A stretch of 13,904 nt of DNA from Propionicimonas sp. (GCA_031119515.1 JAVHXR010000029.1:1-13904), one strand, 5' to 3'. Numbered from the stretch's first letter, positions 1 through 6,544 are shown. Program-made: numbers and translations. Notes: generated by a model from the sequence alone, not told the origin.

Positions 1-242
1 ACCTCGACCCCGGCCGCAGCCAGGTCGGCCCGCGCGGCTGCCGCTGCCGCACCGTCCCCGATCACCGTGAGCAGCCTCGCCCGTCCGCCCAGCGCCGCGA
101 ACGCGATCGCCGCGACGGCGGCCGGCCCGCCCGCGGCCAGCCAGGACTGCCTGGCCGTGGTCTTCGCGTCGGCGGCGGGGAGTCCGTCGACAAGCTGGAT
201 CACGTCCAGCGTCGTCAGGCCGACGAAGAGTCCTGTGGGCAC
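1..242 (-). CDS. PfkB-family carbohydrate kinase, N-terminal 80 codons (runs off left edge)
   Basis: Reading the minus strand from a GTG at 242 gives an open frame to the window edge. It begins VPTGLFVGLTTLDVI and contains LAAGGPAAVAAIAFAALGG followed by LLTVIGDG. This is the N-terminal pattern of ribokinase/PfkB sugar kinases: a first beta-strand ending in an Asp, a lid strand, a GG-P-A-N-VA-like sugar-binding segment, then the 'GxxGxD' segment. The family phosphorylates sugars or nucleosides with ATP in the cytoplasm. The catalytic GAGD motif lies beyond the edge, so substrate and completeness cannot be judged. The Asn usual after GGPA is replaced here (GGPAAVA). An in-frame TAG at 252-254 limits the start to GTG 245 or GTG 242. 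I chose 242 because a TAGCGT hexamer ends exactly 6 bases before it, matching other genes in the window. Confidence 0.75.
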   Translation of the reverse strand, partial: MPTGLFVGLTTLDVIQLVDGLPAADAKTTARQSWLAAGGPAAVAAIAFAALGGRARLLTVIGDGAAAAAARADLAAAGVE

Positions 243-248
243 CACACG

Positions 249-254
249 ACGCTA
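249..254 (-). promoter_or_regulatory. -10 hexamer TAGCGT of the PfkB-type kinase gene
   Basis: The minus strand reads TAGCGT, then 6 bases, then GTG at 242. This fits the actinobacterial TANNNT -10 with transcription starting on the start codon. No good -35 is visible and no Shine-Dalgarno sequence could fit. The TAG of this hexamer is also the in-frame stop upstream of the gene. Confidence 0.5.
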
Positions 255-358
255 TCGAACCTGCTGCGCGAGCGGCCCCGACCGGCCAAGATTGTCGCCG
301 GGGGGAGGCGCGAGCCGGCCGGCACGGTGCTGGCGGTGTCGCGTCCCTGGCCACGACT

Positions 359-365
359 GGAAGGA
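359..365 (+). promoter_or_regulatory. Shine-Dalgarno GGAAGGA for the GyrI-like gene
   Basis: GGAAGGA lies 8 bases upstream of ATG 374 and decides this start over in-frame or overlapping alternatives. This gene therefore has a normal leader, unlike many neighbours. The rest of the 131-base divergent gap (243-373) is GC-rich, and I see no clear plus-strand -10 in it. Confidence 0.55.
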
Positions 366-373
366 CCCCCGCC

Positions 374-850
374 ATGGTCGACGTCCGCGTCGTCGAGTTG
401 CCCGCCTGCACGATGGCCAGCTCCGGAACCTGCACCGATCTCGACTGCTTCGCTCCCGGCGGCCTGCTCGCCACCTTCAACGACTGGTGGTCGGCAGTGG
501 ACGCGTCCCGCGCCGACCGGTTCTTCCCGCGCGACTTCATGTGGTACGACGACGACCTCAGGGGCCTGGTCTGGTGGTACGCCCTGTCCGGTCAGCCCAC
601 CGCGACCGGGACCTGGCAGCTGGTCGACTTCGCCGGCGGCCTGTATGCGACAGCGACCTGCCGGGACGGGGACGACGCCGACGGCGAGCGGGTGTCGGCA
701 GCCGTGCGCCAGTGGGTCCGGGGGATCGGCGGACTCGAGCTGGACGAGGCCCGCGCGGAGCTCTTCCACGTGATCACCCCGCCGGCGGCCGCGCAGGCCC
801 TCGGCTACCAGCAGCTGGAGCTGTTCGTCCCGGTCCGCCCGGCCGGTTGA
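374..850 (+). CDS. GyrI-like / AraC effector-binding-domain protein
   Basis: This 158-residue protein has no DNA-binding domain. It looks like a stand-alone GyrI-like small-molecule-binding domain (SOUL/GyrI fold). It starts with the usual 'V-x-V-x-x-LP' strand. It has Trp/Tyr-rich segments in the middle (FMWYDD, LVWWYAL), the strand 'FAGGLYATATC' resembling the family's 'PGGLYAV' strand, and ends with the characteristic YQQLELFVPVR (compare 'LEIYIPI'). Such domains bind hydrophobic or cationic small molecules, and some hydrolyse or sequester toxic compounds; the ligand here is unknown. The start is supported by GGAAGGA at 359-365, 8 bases before ATG. It is convergent with the VOC gene, with 27 bases between the stops. 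I am fairly sure of the fold and unsure of the role. Confidence 0.72.
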   Translation: MVDVRVVELPACTMASSGTCTDLDCFAPGGLLATFNDWWSAVDASRADRFFPRDFMWYDDDLRGLVWWYALSGQPTATGTWQLVDFAGGLYATATCRDGDDADGERVSAAVRQWVRGIGGLELDEARAELFHVITPPAAAQALGYQQLELFVPVRPAG

Positions 851-877
851 GCACCACTCGCGTCCGGTGACGCCGGC

Positions 878-1630
878 TCAGCCCGGCAGCGAGGGACTCC
901 TGTCGAGGACGCAGAAGCTCATCCCGCCGGGCGCTTCGAGCACCGTCCAGCCGTCGCGGACGGCACGCACCACCGCTCCCTCGCGCTGCAGCCTGGCCAC
1001 CTCGGCGGCCCGGTCGTCGCTGCCGAGGTCGAAGTGTGCCCCGATCGGCCGGGAGAGTTCGAGCCGCTGGGTGAGCAGTTCGAAGGGGAAGTCGTGCGGC
1101 ACTTCGATCCAGGCGAACTCCGACCGGTCCGGGGACGGTCGTACCGCGCCGCCGAGGGTGGCCGCCCAGAACCCGACCTCGGCGGGGTGTGCCTCGGGCG
1201 GGATGTCGAGGCAGACCTGGCTGACCCGGCTGCGGTGGCCGCCCGGCCAGCGGGCGGGCTCGGGCCGCTGCCGGCGCCGCTGGCTGGTCAGGCAGAACGC
1301 GAGCCCTGCCGGTGACCGCATGATCACCAGGCCCGGACCCACCTGGCGGGTCAGCGTCGCCCCGCGCTCCTGGGCTGCCAGCGCGGCCTCCTCGGGGTCG
1401 GGGACGTGGACGTCGAGATGCAGGCGGGTCTGGCCGGAGCCCAGCCGCTGCACCCGCAGGTAGTCGGCGCCGTCCGGCGGGACCAGGCTGGCGAACTCGT
1501 CGTGCTCGCCGCGGGCCGGCGACAGCGGCCAGCCGGTCACGCCGGACCAGAAGCGCGCGCCGCGGTCGAACTCGGCAGCCGGGAAGTCGATGAACGCCGT
1601 CAGCCAGAACGGCCGGGTCGAGCCGTCCAC
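878..1630 (-). CDS. Two-domain VOC (glyoxalase/dioxygenase-like) protein
   Basis: This 250-residue protein has two tandem vicinal-oxygen-chelate modules, at about residues 7-118 and 135-245. The first opens WLTAFIDFP, continues FWSGVTGW and ends with LHLDVHV and SPAGLAFCL. The second has SQVCLDIP, FWAATLGG and APGGMSFCVLD. The 'ARFW..VTGW' and 'P-G-x-x-F-C' elements are typical of actinobacterial glyoxalase-like proteins annotated only as VOC family. Their substrates are mostly unknown; some give antibiotic or electrophile resistance. The start is GTG 1630, 7 bases after the proC stop, with GAGG at 1636-1639 overlapping that stop. It is therefore the third gene of the asd-proC operon. Whether it acts in amino-acid metabolism is only suggested by this position. 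Confidence 0.8.
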   Translation of the reverse strand: MDGSTRPFWLTAFIDFPAAEFDRGARFWSGVTGWPLSPARGEHDEFASLVPPDGADYLRVQRLGSGQTRLHLDVHVPDPEEAALAAQERGATLTRQVGPGLVIMRSPAGLAFCLTSQRRRQRPEPARWPGGHRSRVSQVCLDIPPEAHPAEVGFWAATLGGAVRPSPDRSEFAWIEVPHDFPFELLTQRLELSRPIGAHFDLGSDDRAAEVARLQREGAVVRAVRDGWTVLEAPGGMSFCVLDRSPSLPG

Positions 1631-1637
1631 GCCGGCC

Positions 1638-2438
1638 TCAGGACTTGGCGAGTTCGCTGCTGCGGTCGCGGGCCGCCTCCATCGCCGTGATGAAGGCTGC
1701 CTTGACCTTGTGGCTCTCCAGCTCGCGCAGGGCTGCGGCGGTGGTTCCGCCAGGAGAGGTCACCCGTTCCTTCAGCACCGTCGGGTGCAGCCCGCTCTCG
1801 GCCAGGAGCTTGGCCGAGCCGTACATGGTCTGCACGACAAGGGTGGTCGCGGTGTCCCGCGGGAGCCCCAGCATGACGCCGGCGTCGATCATCGCCTCGA
1901 CCACGAAGTAGAGGTAGGCAGGACCCGAGCCGGAGATCGCGGTGACCGCGTCCTGGTACTTCTCCGGGACGACGACCACCTTGCCGACCGCATCGAGCAG
2001 CGCCGAGACGTGCTCCAGATGCTCGGCGGTGGCGGTGGTGCCGGCCGAGATCGCCGCCATCCCCTCGTCAACCTGGGCGGGCGTGTTGGGCATCACCCGG
2101 ACGACCGGGGTTCCGGCCGGCAGCGCGGCCTCGAGCTTGGCGGTGGTGATCCCCGCGCAGAGCGAGACCACCAGGCTCCCGGGACGCAGCGTGGCCGCCA
2201 CCTGCGGCAGCACCTCGCCGATGTCCTGGGGCTTGACGACCAGCACGACGGTGTCGGCCCGGGCGGTCGCCTCCGCGGTCGCCGCCACCTGGATGCCGTG
2301 CCGGGCCGCTATCTCCTCGAGCCTGGCGGCATGCCGGTCGGCCGCCGTGATCTGGTCGCCGGCCCAGCCCGCCCGCAACAACCCGGCGATCAGGGTCTCC
2401 CCCATCACCCCGGCGCCGATCACGGCGAGCGAGGTCAT
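1638..2438 (-). CDS. proC: Pyrroline-5-carboxylate reductase
   Basis: ProC reduces 1-pyrroline-5-carboxylate to L-proline with NAD(P)H, the last step of proline synthesis, in the cytoplasm. The 266-residue length matches the family (about 270). The Rossmann motif GAGVMG is at residues 8-13, VKPQ follows the nucleotide fold near residue 70, and VRVMPNTPA is present. The C-terminal dimer/active-site region has AISGSGPAY, a long helix with TMYGSAKLL, and SPGGTTAAAL, the P5C-reductase signature. The start ATG 2438 overlaps the asd stop as ATGA (2435-2438) and has only a weak Shine-Dalgarno sequence, so translation is probably coupled to asd. The same frame stays open upstream to 3326, but that part is antiparallel shadow inside asd and is not protein. 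Identification is secure. Confidence 0.96.
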   Translation of the reverse strand: MTSLAVIGAGVMGETLIAGLLRAGWAGDQITAADRHAARLEEIAARHGIQVAATAEATARADTVVLVVKPQDIGEVLPQVAATLRPGSLVVSLCAGITTAKLEAALPAGTPVVRVMPNTPAQVDEGMAAISAGTTATAEHLEHVSALLDAVGKVVVVPEKYQDAVTAISGSGPAYLYFVVEAMIDAGVMLGLPRDTATTLVVQTMYGSAKLLAESGLHPTVLKERVTSPGGTTAAALRELESHKVKAAFITAMEAARDRSSELAKS

Positions 2439-3457
2439 CGCGAGGCCACCACTTCGGCGATCTGGACGGCGTTCAGCGCCGCGCCCTTGCGCAGGTTGTC
2501 GTTGCTCACGAACAGCACGAGACCGCGGCCGCCCGGCACCGACTGGTCGGCGCGGATCCGGCCGACGTAGGACGGGTCCTTCCCGGCCGCCAGCCGCGGG
2601 GTGGGGACGTCGACCAGCTCGACCCCGGGAGCTGTGGCCAGCAGCCCGGCCGCCCGCGTCGGGCTGATCTCCTCGGAGAACTCGGCGTGCAGCACGAGCG
2701 AATGGCCGCTGAAGACCGGTACCCGAACGCAGGTGCCCGCGACCAGCAACTCGGGGATGTGCAGGATCTTGCGGGACTCGTTGCGGAGCTTCTTCTCCTC
2801 GTCGGTCTCGCCGAAGCCGTCGTCGACGAGCGAGCCGGCCAGCGGTATGACGTTGTAGGCGATCGGCTCGACATAGGGCGCGGGATCGACCGCCGGGGCG
2901 GCCGAACCGTCCAGCGCCAGCAGGGCTGGGTCGGGCACGGCCAGCGACTGGTCGGCCAACGCCCGGACGCCCTTGCCGCCGGAGCCGGAGACCGCCTGGT
3001 AGGTGGCGACGACGAGGCGGGTCAGGCCGGCTGCGTCGTGCAGCGGCTTCAGGACGGGCATCGCCGCCATCGTGGTGCAGTTCGGGTTGGCGATGATGCC
3101 CCGGGGGCGGACCAGAACGTCGTCGGGGTTGACCTCGCTGACCACCAGCGGGACCTCGGGGTCCATCCGCCAGGCCGACGAGTTGTCGACGACGACAGCA
3201 CCGGCCGCGGCGACCTGCGGCGCGTACTCCCTCGACATCGAGGCGCCTGCCGAGAACAGGGCGACGTCGAGGCCGGAGAAGTCGGCGGTGGCGGTGTCCT
3301 CGACCACGACCTCGCCGTCCTTCCACGGCAGGGTCGAACCCGCAGAACGGGCCGAGGAGAAGAACCGGATCTCGTCCACCGGGAAGGCCCGCTCCGCCAG
3401 CAGCGTCCGCATCACGCCACCGACCTGGCCGGTCGCCCCAAACACTCCAACACGCAT
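2435..3457 (-). CDS. asd: Aspartate-semialdehyde dehydrogenase
   Basis: Asd converts aspartyl-4-phosphate to aspartate semialdehyde with NADPH. This is the branch point to lysine, diaminopimelate (cell wall), threonine and methionine. The protein has 340 residues. It shows the nucleotide-binding GATGQVG at 7-13, FFSSARSAG, the catalytic Cys at residue 127 in NPNCTT, the ATYQAVSGSG motif near 151-160, and the catalytic His at 252 in VFSGHS. The frame extends upstream to 3544, but ATG 3457 starts exactly at the Rossmann strand (MRVGVFGATG). A TAGGCT hexamer also sits 7 bases before it, so the first 29 codons are excluded. It is the first gene of an asd-proC-VOC operon. No aspartokinase gene is next to it, although lysC-asd pairing is the usual actinobacterial arrangement. 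Confidence 0.96.
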   Translation of the reverse strand: MRVGVFGATGQVGGVMRTLLAERAFPVDEIRFFSSARSAGSTLPWKDGEVVVEDTATADFSGLDVALFSAGASMSREYAPQVAAAGAVVVDNSSAWRMDPEVPLVVSEVNPDDVLVRPRGIIANPNCTTMAAMPVLKPLHDAAGLTRLVVATYQAVSGSGGKGVRALADQSLAVPDPALLALDGSAAPAVDPAPYVEPIAYNVIPLAGSLVDDGFGETDEEKKLRNESRKILHIPELLVAGTCVRVPVFSGHSLVLHAEFSEEISPTRAAGLLATAPGVELVDVPTPRLAAGKDPSYVGRIRADQSVPGGRGLVLFVSNDNLRKGAALNAVQIAEVVASR

Positions 3458-3464
3458 GGACGCA

Positions 3465-3470
3465 AGCCTA
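3465..3470 (-). promoter_or_regulatory. -10 hexamer TAGGCT of the asd-proC-VOC operon (leaderless)
   Basis: On the minus strand TAGGCT is followed by 7 bases (TGCGTCC) and then the asd ATG at 3457, placing the predicted transcription start on the A of ATG. No -35 resembling TTGACA is visible at 16-18 bases. The hexamer decides the asd start. Confidence 0.6.
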
Positions 3471-3595
3471 GCCCGGGGGGCCGACCGGGGGCCTGCGGGC
3501 CGGCCGTCCGCGAGATGGCCAGCAGGGCTCGGTGGCTCCGGCACGGCGTCGCGGCCCGAGGCACCCTGCCGCGGCCAAGCCGGTCGTGGCGGGCC

Positions 3596-4027
3596 TCAGC
3601 GCAGCAACTCGCGGGTGAAGCCGAGGTAGCGGGTGCCCTTCATGGTGACGGTCCCGTCGTCCCCGACCACCAGCAGGCCGTACTGCCCGGCGGGGACCTC
3701 GAGCTCGAACCGCTCTCCGCCGGACTGCTCGAAGGTGACGAAGTGCCGCTGGGTGATCGGGTCGGCGTGGCTCACACCGGGGCCGAACGTCCCGTCCGCC
3801 TGCAACATACCGGCCGAGGTGGAGCTGCCGCCGCCGGTCGTGGAGACCCGCTTGTCCACGATGCGCGCGACCGCGGTCACCTCGGGAGCCTGGCTGTTCT
3901 CGAGCTCCCGGGCTCCGCGCCGGACGAGGCCGACGACGATCGAGACCACGACGGCGATGATGCCGACGACCACCAGCGTCTGCATCGCCTGGAAGGTCTG
4001 GTCGAAGCTGTCGAAGTCGGGACCCAT
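3596..4027 (-). CDS. DUF2500-like membrane protein
   Basis: This is a 143-residue protein with one hydrophobic segment at about residues 16-35 (QTLVVVGIIAVVVSIVVGLV), followed by a basic RR and a soluble C-terminal domain. That domain begins AVARIVDKR, has a Gly/Ser/Thr loop, then RHFVTFEQ, RFELEVP, QYGLLVVGDDGTV and GTRYLGF. The order 'vvdKR ... vTFe ... E-V-p ... YG-L-GD-G ... KGTR' matches the DUF2500 family (E. coli YhhM type), whose function is unknown. The C-terminal part is expected to be a small beta domain next to the membrane. ATG 4027 is preceded by TACGCT with a 6-base gap. The longer frame reaching 4729 overlaps the CPBP gene and is shadow. Downstream, 3458-3595 contains the asd promoter and nothing else I can support. 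Confidence 0.7.
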   Translation of the reverse strand: MGPDFDSFDQTFQAMQTLVVVGIIAVVVSIVVGLVRRGARELENSQAPEVTAVARIVDKRVSTTGGGSSTSAGMLQADGTFGPGVSHADPITQRHFVTFEQSGGERFELEVPAGQYGLLVVGDDGTVTMKGTRYLGFTRELLR

Positions 4028-4033
4028 GGCGCC

Positions 4034-4039
4034 AGCGTA
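4034..4039 (-). promoter_or_regulatory. -10 hexamer TACGCT of the DUF2500-like gene (leaderless)
   Basis: The minus strand reads TACGCT, then GGCGCC, then ATG 4027. The 6-base spacing predicts transcription from the start codon. This gives the gene its own promoter, separate from the TIM-barrel/CPBP operon upstream. Confidence 0.55.
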
Positions 4040-4093
4040 GGGGTGCCGGGGCCGCCCCGGGCCGATCCCGACCGGTCCGGTGGGCAGACCCTT

Positions 4094-4119
4094 CCGGGCC
4101 AGGGACGGTTCCGGCCCGG
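4094..4119 (-). terminator. Possible hairpin after the CPBP gene
   Basis: CCGGGCC at 4094-4100 pairs with GGCCCGG at 4113-4119 around a 12-base loop. It lies between the CPBP stop (4153) and the DUF2500 -10. There is no T-tract, so it could be a weak or Rho-independent-like terminator, or just a chance repeat in GC-rich DNA. Confidence 0.25.
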
Positions 4120-4152
4120 CCGCGCGGGACCAGCCAACGGCACCGGGGCCGA

Positions 4153-4944
4153 TCAGAGCCAGTCGACCAGCGGTGCCAGCAGCGCGTACCCGACGAAGGA
4201 AGCGATGTCCAGCAGGGTGTGGGCGACCACCAGCGGACCCACCCGTTTGAACCGCAGGTACAGCACCCCGAACACCAGCCCCATCACCAGGTTGCCGACG
4301 AAGCTGCCGAAGCCCTGGTAGAGGTGGTAGCTGGCCCGGATCACCGCGCTGGAGAGCACGATCACCCACGGCCTCCAGTTCAGCGAGGCCGCCCGGGAGA
4401 AGAAGAAGCCGATCATGACGACTTCCTCCAGCACGCCGTTCATGGCGGCGAGCCCGATCAGGACGGGCACCGTCCACCAGTTCGCCGCGAGGTTGGCCGG
4501 GGAGATGTTCGTGTTGAAGCCGGCGATCCACGCCACGTAGTACAGCGCCAGCCCCGGGATGCCGATCGCGAGGAAGGCCGCGGTCCCCCAGCCGAGGTCG
4601 AAGCCGGGTCGCTTGAGGTCGAACCCGATCTGGCGGCGCTGGCCGGCCAGGTCGAGCAGGTAGAGCGCCAGCAGCGCGGGGATCACCGGGAACACGATCG
4701 CTGCCAGCTGGTAGGCCAGGTCGAGCCACGGCCGGTCCGGGGTGATCGACGGGTTCATCGTCGTGGTCTGCTGGTTCAGCGGCACCTCGTAGGTGAGCTT
4801 GTTGATCAGCGACAGGATCGCGTACACCGCCGACTGGCCGAGCGAGACCCCGAGCACGAGCAGGATGTCGATGCCGGGACGCTGCCGGCCGAGGGCGTCG
4901 GCCCGCGGCTCCGGCCCGGCGGTCACGGGCTGGAGGTCGCTCAC
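4153..4944 (-). CDS. CPBP-family intramembrane metalloprotease-like protein
   Basis: This is a 263-residue polytopic membrane protein of the CPBP (CAAX protease and bacteriocin-processing, Abi) family. Several hydrophobic stretches are visible (about 25-48, 76-98, 112-130, 156-172, 192-202, 214-230, 238-258). Motif 1 is LEEVVMIGF with the Glu pair at 173-174. Motif 2 is RASYHLYQG with His 207. Motif 3 is AHTLLD with His 242 and Asp 246. These residues form the expected glutamate/histidine active site within the membrane. The Arg normally following the Glu pair (EExxxR) is Ile here, and a nearby Arg lies at 184. Substrates are unknown. GTG 4944 overlaps the TIM-barrel stop as GTGA, and GGGAGAG at 4950-4956 is its ribosome site. 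The longer frame to 5199 is inside the upstream gene. Confidence 0.87.
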   Translation of the reverse strand: MSDLQPVTAGPEPRADALGRQRPGIDILLVLGVSLGQSAVYAILSLINKLTYEVPLNQQTTTMNPSITPDRPWLDLAYQLAAIVFPVIPALLALYLLDLAGQRRQIGFDLKRPGFDLGWGTAAFLAIGIPGLALYYVAWIAGFNTNISPANLAANWWTVPVLIGLAAMNGVLEEVVMIGFFFSRAASLNWRPWVIVLSSAVIRASYHLYQGFGSFVGNLVMGLVFGVLYLRFKRVGPLVVAHTLLDIASFVGYALLAPLVDWL

Positions 4945-5756
4945 CGCGGCTCTCCCTGCGGCAGCCGGGAATGGGTGCGGGCGAACTCGAGCGCGTCGGC
5001 CAGCTGCTGCAGCCGCTGGCTCGGCAGTTCGGTGTTGTTGGTCTTGACCTCGAGGACGATCTGCCCGGTGTAGCCCCGTCCGGCGAGCGCGGCGAGCACC
5101 TCGTCGGCGCGCTGGTTGCCCATCCCGGGCAGCAGGTGCAGGTCGGAGGTGCCGTCCAGGCCGTCGGTCAGGTGGAGGTGGGCGAGCCGGTCGCCCCACG
5201 CCTCGACCAGGTCGAGGGACGCCAGTCGCGCGGTGGCCGCGTGGGACATGTCGAGGGTCAGGTGGTCGAGGTCGAGTTCGGACGGGTCCCAGCTCGGCGA
5301 GTAGGCCCTCACCTCGGTGTCACGCGGCCCGCGCCACGGGTACATGTTCTCGACCGCGAACACCACCCCGGTGGTGTGGTGGAGCTGGCGGATGCCGGTG
5401 GTGAACGCCGCCGCATAGGCGCGCTGCCAGCGAAACGGCGGGTGGACCACCACGACGGACGCGCCGAGCCGGTTCGCCGCCGCCCCGGAGCGTTCCAGCT
5501 TGTCCCAGGGGTCGGGGCCCCACGTCCGCTGGGTCAGCAGGAGCGTCGGCGCGTGCACGGAGGCGACCGGGATCTCGTAGTAGTCGCGCAACCGGAGCAG
5601 CGCGTCGACGTCCGCCGACGTCGGATCGATCCCCACCATGACCTCGACGGCATCGAAGCCCAGTTCGCGCGCGACGGCGAAGGCGCGGGAACTGGATTCG
5701 GGGTACACCGCGGACGTCGACAGCGAGATCAGGGGTGCCCTCGGCGATTGCGTCAC
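4941..5756 (-). CDS. Sugar phosphate isomerase/epimerase-like TIM barrel (Rv0498 type)
   Basis: This 271-residue protein belongs to the xylose-isomerase-like TIM-barrel (AP endonuclease 2) superfamily. The strands and metal-ligand positions appear in order: LGFDAVEV, IPVASVHAPT, SVVVVHPPF, VFAVENMYPW (Glu), LTLDMSHA (Asp/His), LAHLHLTDG (His), and a terminal IVLEVKTNN (Glu). Family members are divalent-metal enzymes that isomerise or epimerise sugars or inositols, and the substrate here is unknown. Of the in-frame starts at 5855, 5792, 5765 and 5756, I chose GTG 5756. A TACGAT hexamer ends 7 bases before it and actually overlaps the ATG at 5765, which would then be untranscribed. A start at ATG 5765 remains possible. 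The gene is translationally coupled to the CPBP gene. A homologue also lies near proC in mycobacteria, as I recall. Confidence 0.88.
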   Translation of the reverse strand: MTQSPRAPLISLSTSAVYPESSSRAFAVARELGFDAVEVMVGIDPTSADVDALLRLRDYYEIPVASVHAPTLLLTQRTWGPDPWDKLERSGAAANRLGASVVVVHPPFRWQRAYAAAFTTGIRQLHHTTGVVFAVENMYPWRGPRDTEVRAYSPSWDPSELDLDHLTLDMSHAATARLASLDLVEAWGDRLAHLHLTDGLDGTSDLHLLPGMGNQRADEVLAALAGRGYTGQIVLEVKTNNTELPSQRLQQLADALEFARTHSRLPQGEPR

Positions 5757-5763
5757 GCTCTCC

Positions 5764-5769
5764 ATCGTA
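5764..5769 (-). promoter_or_regulatory. -10 hexamer TACGAT of the TIM-barrel/CPBP operon
   Basis: On the minus strand TACGAT is followed by GGAGAGC (7 bases) and an in-frame GTG at 5756. The spacing matches the leaderless promoters of asd and radA. GGAGAG here could instead serve as a ribosome site for GTG 5756. Confidence 0.45.
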
Positions 5770-5841
5770 GGCACGCCGTCCCACCACGCCATGAACCTGT
5801 CCGCGCAGGCGGCCGATTTCGTGCTTGGCGACCCGCATGGC

Positions 5842-5847
5842 AACAAT
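5842..5847 (+). promoter_or_regulatory. Weak -10-like AACAAT before the VOC gene
   Basis: AACAAT lies 6 bases before ATG 5854, the same spacing as the stronger hexamers in the window. It lacks the initial T of TANNNT, so it is only a candidate. The whole divergent gap to the TIM-barrel gene is 97 bases. Confidence 0.25.
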
Positions 5848-5853
5848 GGGGCC

Positions 5854-6489
5854 ATGCATGTCGATCACGTGACTTTCGCGGTCGGCCCAGCCGGGCTCCT
5901 GGCCGAGTCCCAGCGTCTGGGCGACCTCCTTGGCGAGAGGCCCCGAGACGGCGGCTTCCACCCCCGTTTTGGTACCCGCAACCACATCCTTCCCCTCGCC
6001 GACGACCGCTACATCGAGATTGTCGAGGTGCTCGAGCACCCGGCAGCCGAGAAGGCGCCGTTCGGCCAGGCGGTGCGGGCCCGCTCGGAGATGGGTGGAG
6101 GCTGGATGGGCTGGGTCATCTCGGTACCGGACATCTCCCCCTTCGAGCAGCGGCTCGAACGCGAGGCGGTGCCGGGAATGCGGCACTTCCCCGACGGCCG
6201 CCGGCTGGAATGGCAGCAGATCGGGGTCAAGGGCCTCCTGGCGGATCCCCAGCTTCCGTTCTTCATCCACTGGCTGTCCGACCACGAGGTCCAGCCGAAG
6301 GCGCTCAAGGGTGACATCCAGCTCGTCGAACTCGAGATCGGCGGTGACCGGACGCGGGTCGAGGACTGGCTCGGCACCGAGGTCGGTGACGTCTTCGACG
6401 GCGTGCGACTGAACTTCACCTCGCCCAACGGCCAGCCCGGCCTGATCGCGGCGACCTTCGACACCCCGAACGGACCGGTCCGGATCTGA
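5854..6489 (+). CDS. VOC-family protein, Glyoxalase_3-like
   Basis: This 211-residue protein opens with MHVDHVTFAV, the first VOC strand with its His metal-ligand candidate. It has GTRNHILPL near residue 37, then RYIEIVEVLEH, a central GWMGWVISVPD, LLADPQLPFFIHW, and ends in an LIAATFDTPNGPV strand. This arrangement matches the single-chain glyoxalase-like domain (Glyoxalase_3) found in many actinobacteria and bacilli, with unknown substrates. ATG 5854 is chosen because the conserved strand starts there; upstream in-frame codons lie over the divergent promoter and the TIM-barrel gene. It ends 100 bases before radA, and an inverted repeat lies in that gap. It shares no obvious similarity with the two-domain VOC protein of the asd operon beyond the general fold. 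Confidence 0.82.
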   Translation: MHVDHVTFAVGPAGLLAESQRLGDLLGERPRDGGFHPRFGTRNHILPLADDRYIEIVEVLEHPAAEKAPFGQAVRARSEMGGGWMGWVISVPDISPFEQRLEREAVPGMRHFPDGRRLEWQQIGVKGLLADPQLPFFIHWLSDHEVQPKALKGDIQLVELEIGGDRTRVEDWLGTEVGDVFDGVRLNFTSPNGQPGLIAATFDTPNGPVRI

Positions 6490-6523
6490 CCCACGCGGGG
6501 CCGTCGGCCCGCCGGGAAGGCGA

Positions 6524-6544
6524 TCCGTTCCGGAATCGAACGGA
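6524..6544. repeat. Inverted repeat TCCGTTC-N7-GAACGGA in the VOC-radA gap
   Basis: TCCGTTC (6524-6530) and GAACGGA (6538-6544) form a perfect 7-base stem around CGGAATC. It could be the terminator of the VOC gene (no T-tract follows) or an operator upstream of the radA promoter. It is not a LexA box, whose halves point the other way (GAAC-N4-GTTC). Confidence 0.5.

Noticed and set aside
67..870. Plus-strand frames over the PfkB and GyrI-like region, including a 267-codon one
   Set aside because: Strongly Arg/Pro/Ser-biased sequence in the wrong frame. The GyrI-like frame at 374-850 has family motifs and a ribosome site.
2439..3326. Long minus-strand extension that would fuse about 296 residues to ProC
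   Set aside because: It is Arg/Gly/Pro-rich shadow in another frame of asd. ProC begins exactly at ATG 2438 with its Rossmann motif and the ATGA overlap.
2687..4321. 544-codon plus-strand frame opposite asd, DUF2500 and CPBP genes
   Set aside because: Antisense to three recognised genes and rich in Asp/Arg/Gly/Val without domain signals, a mirror of codon bias.
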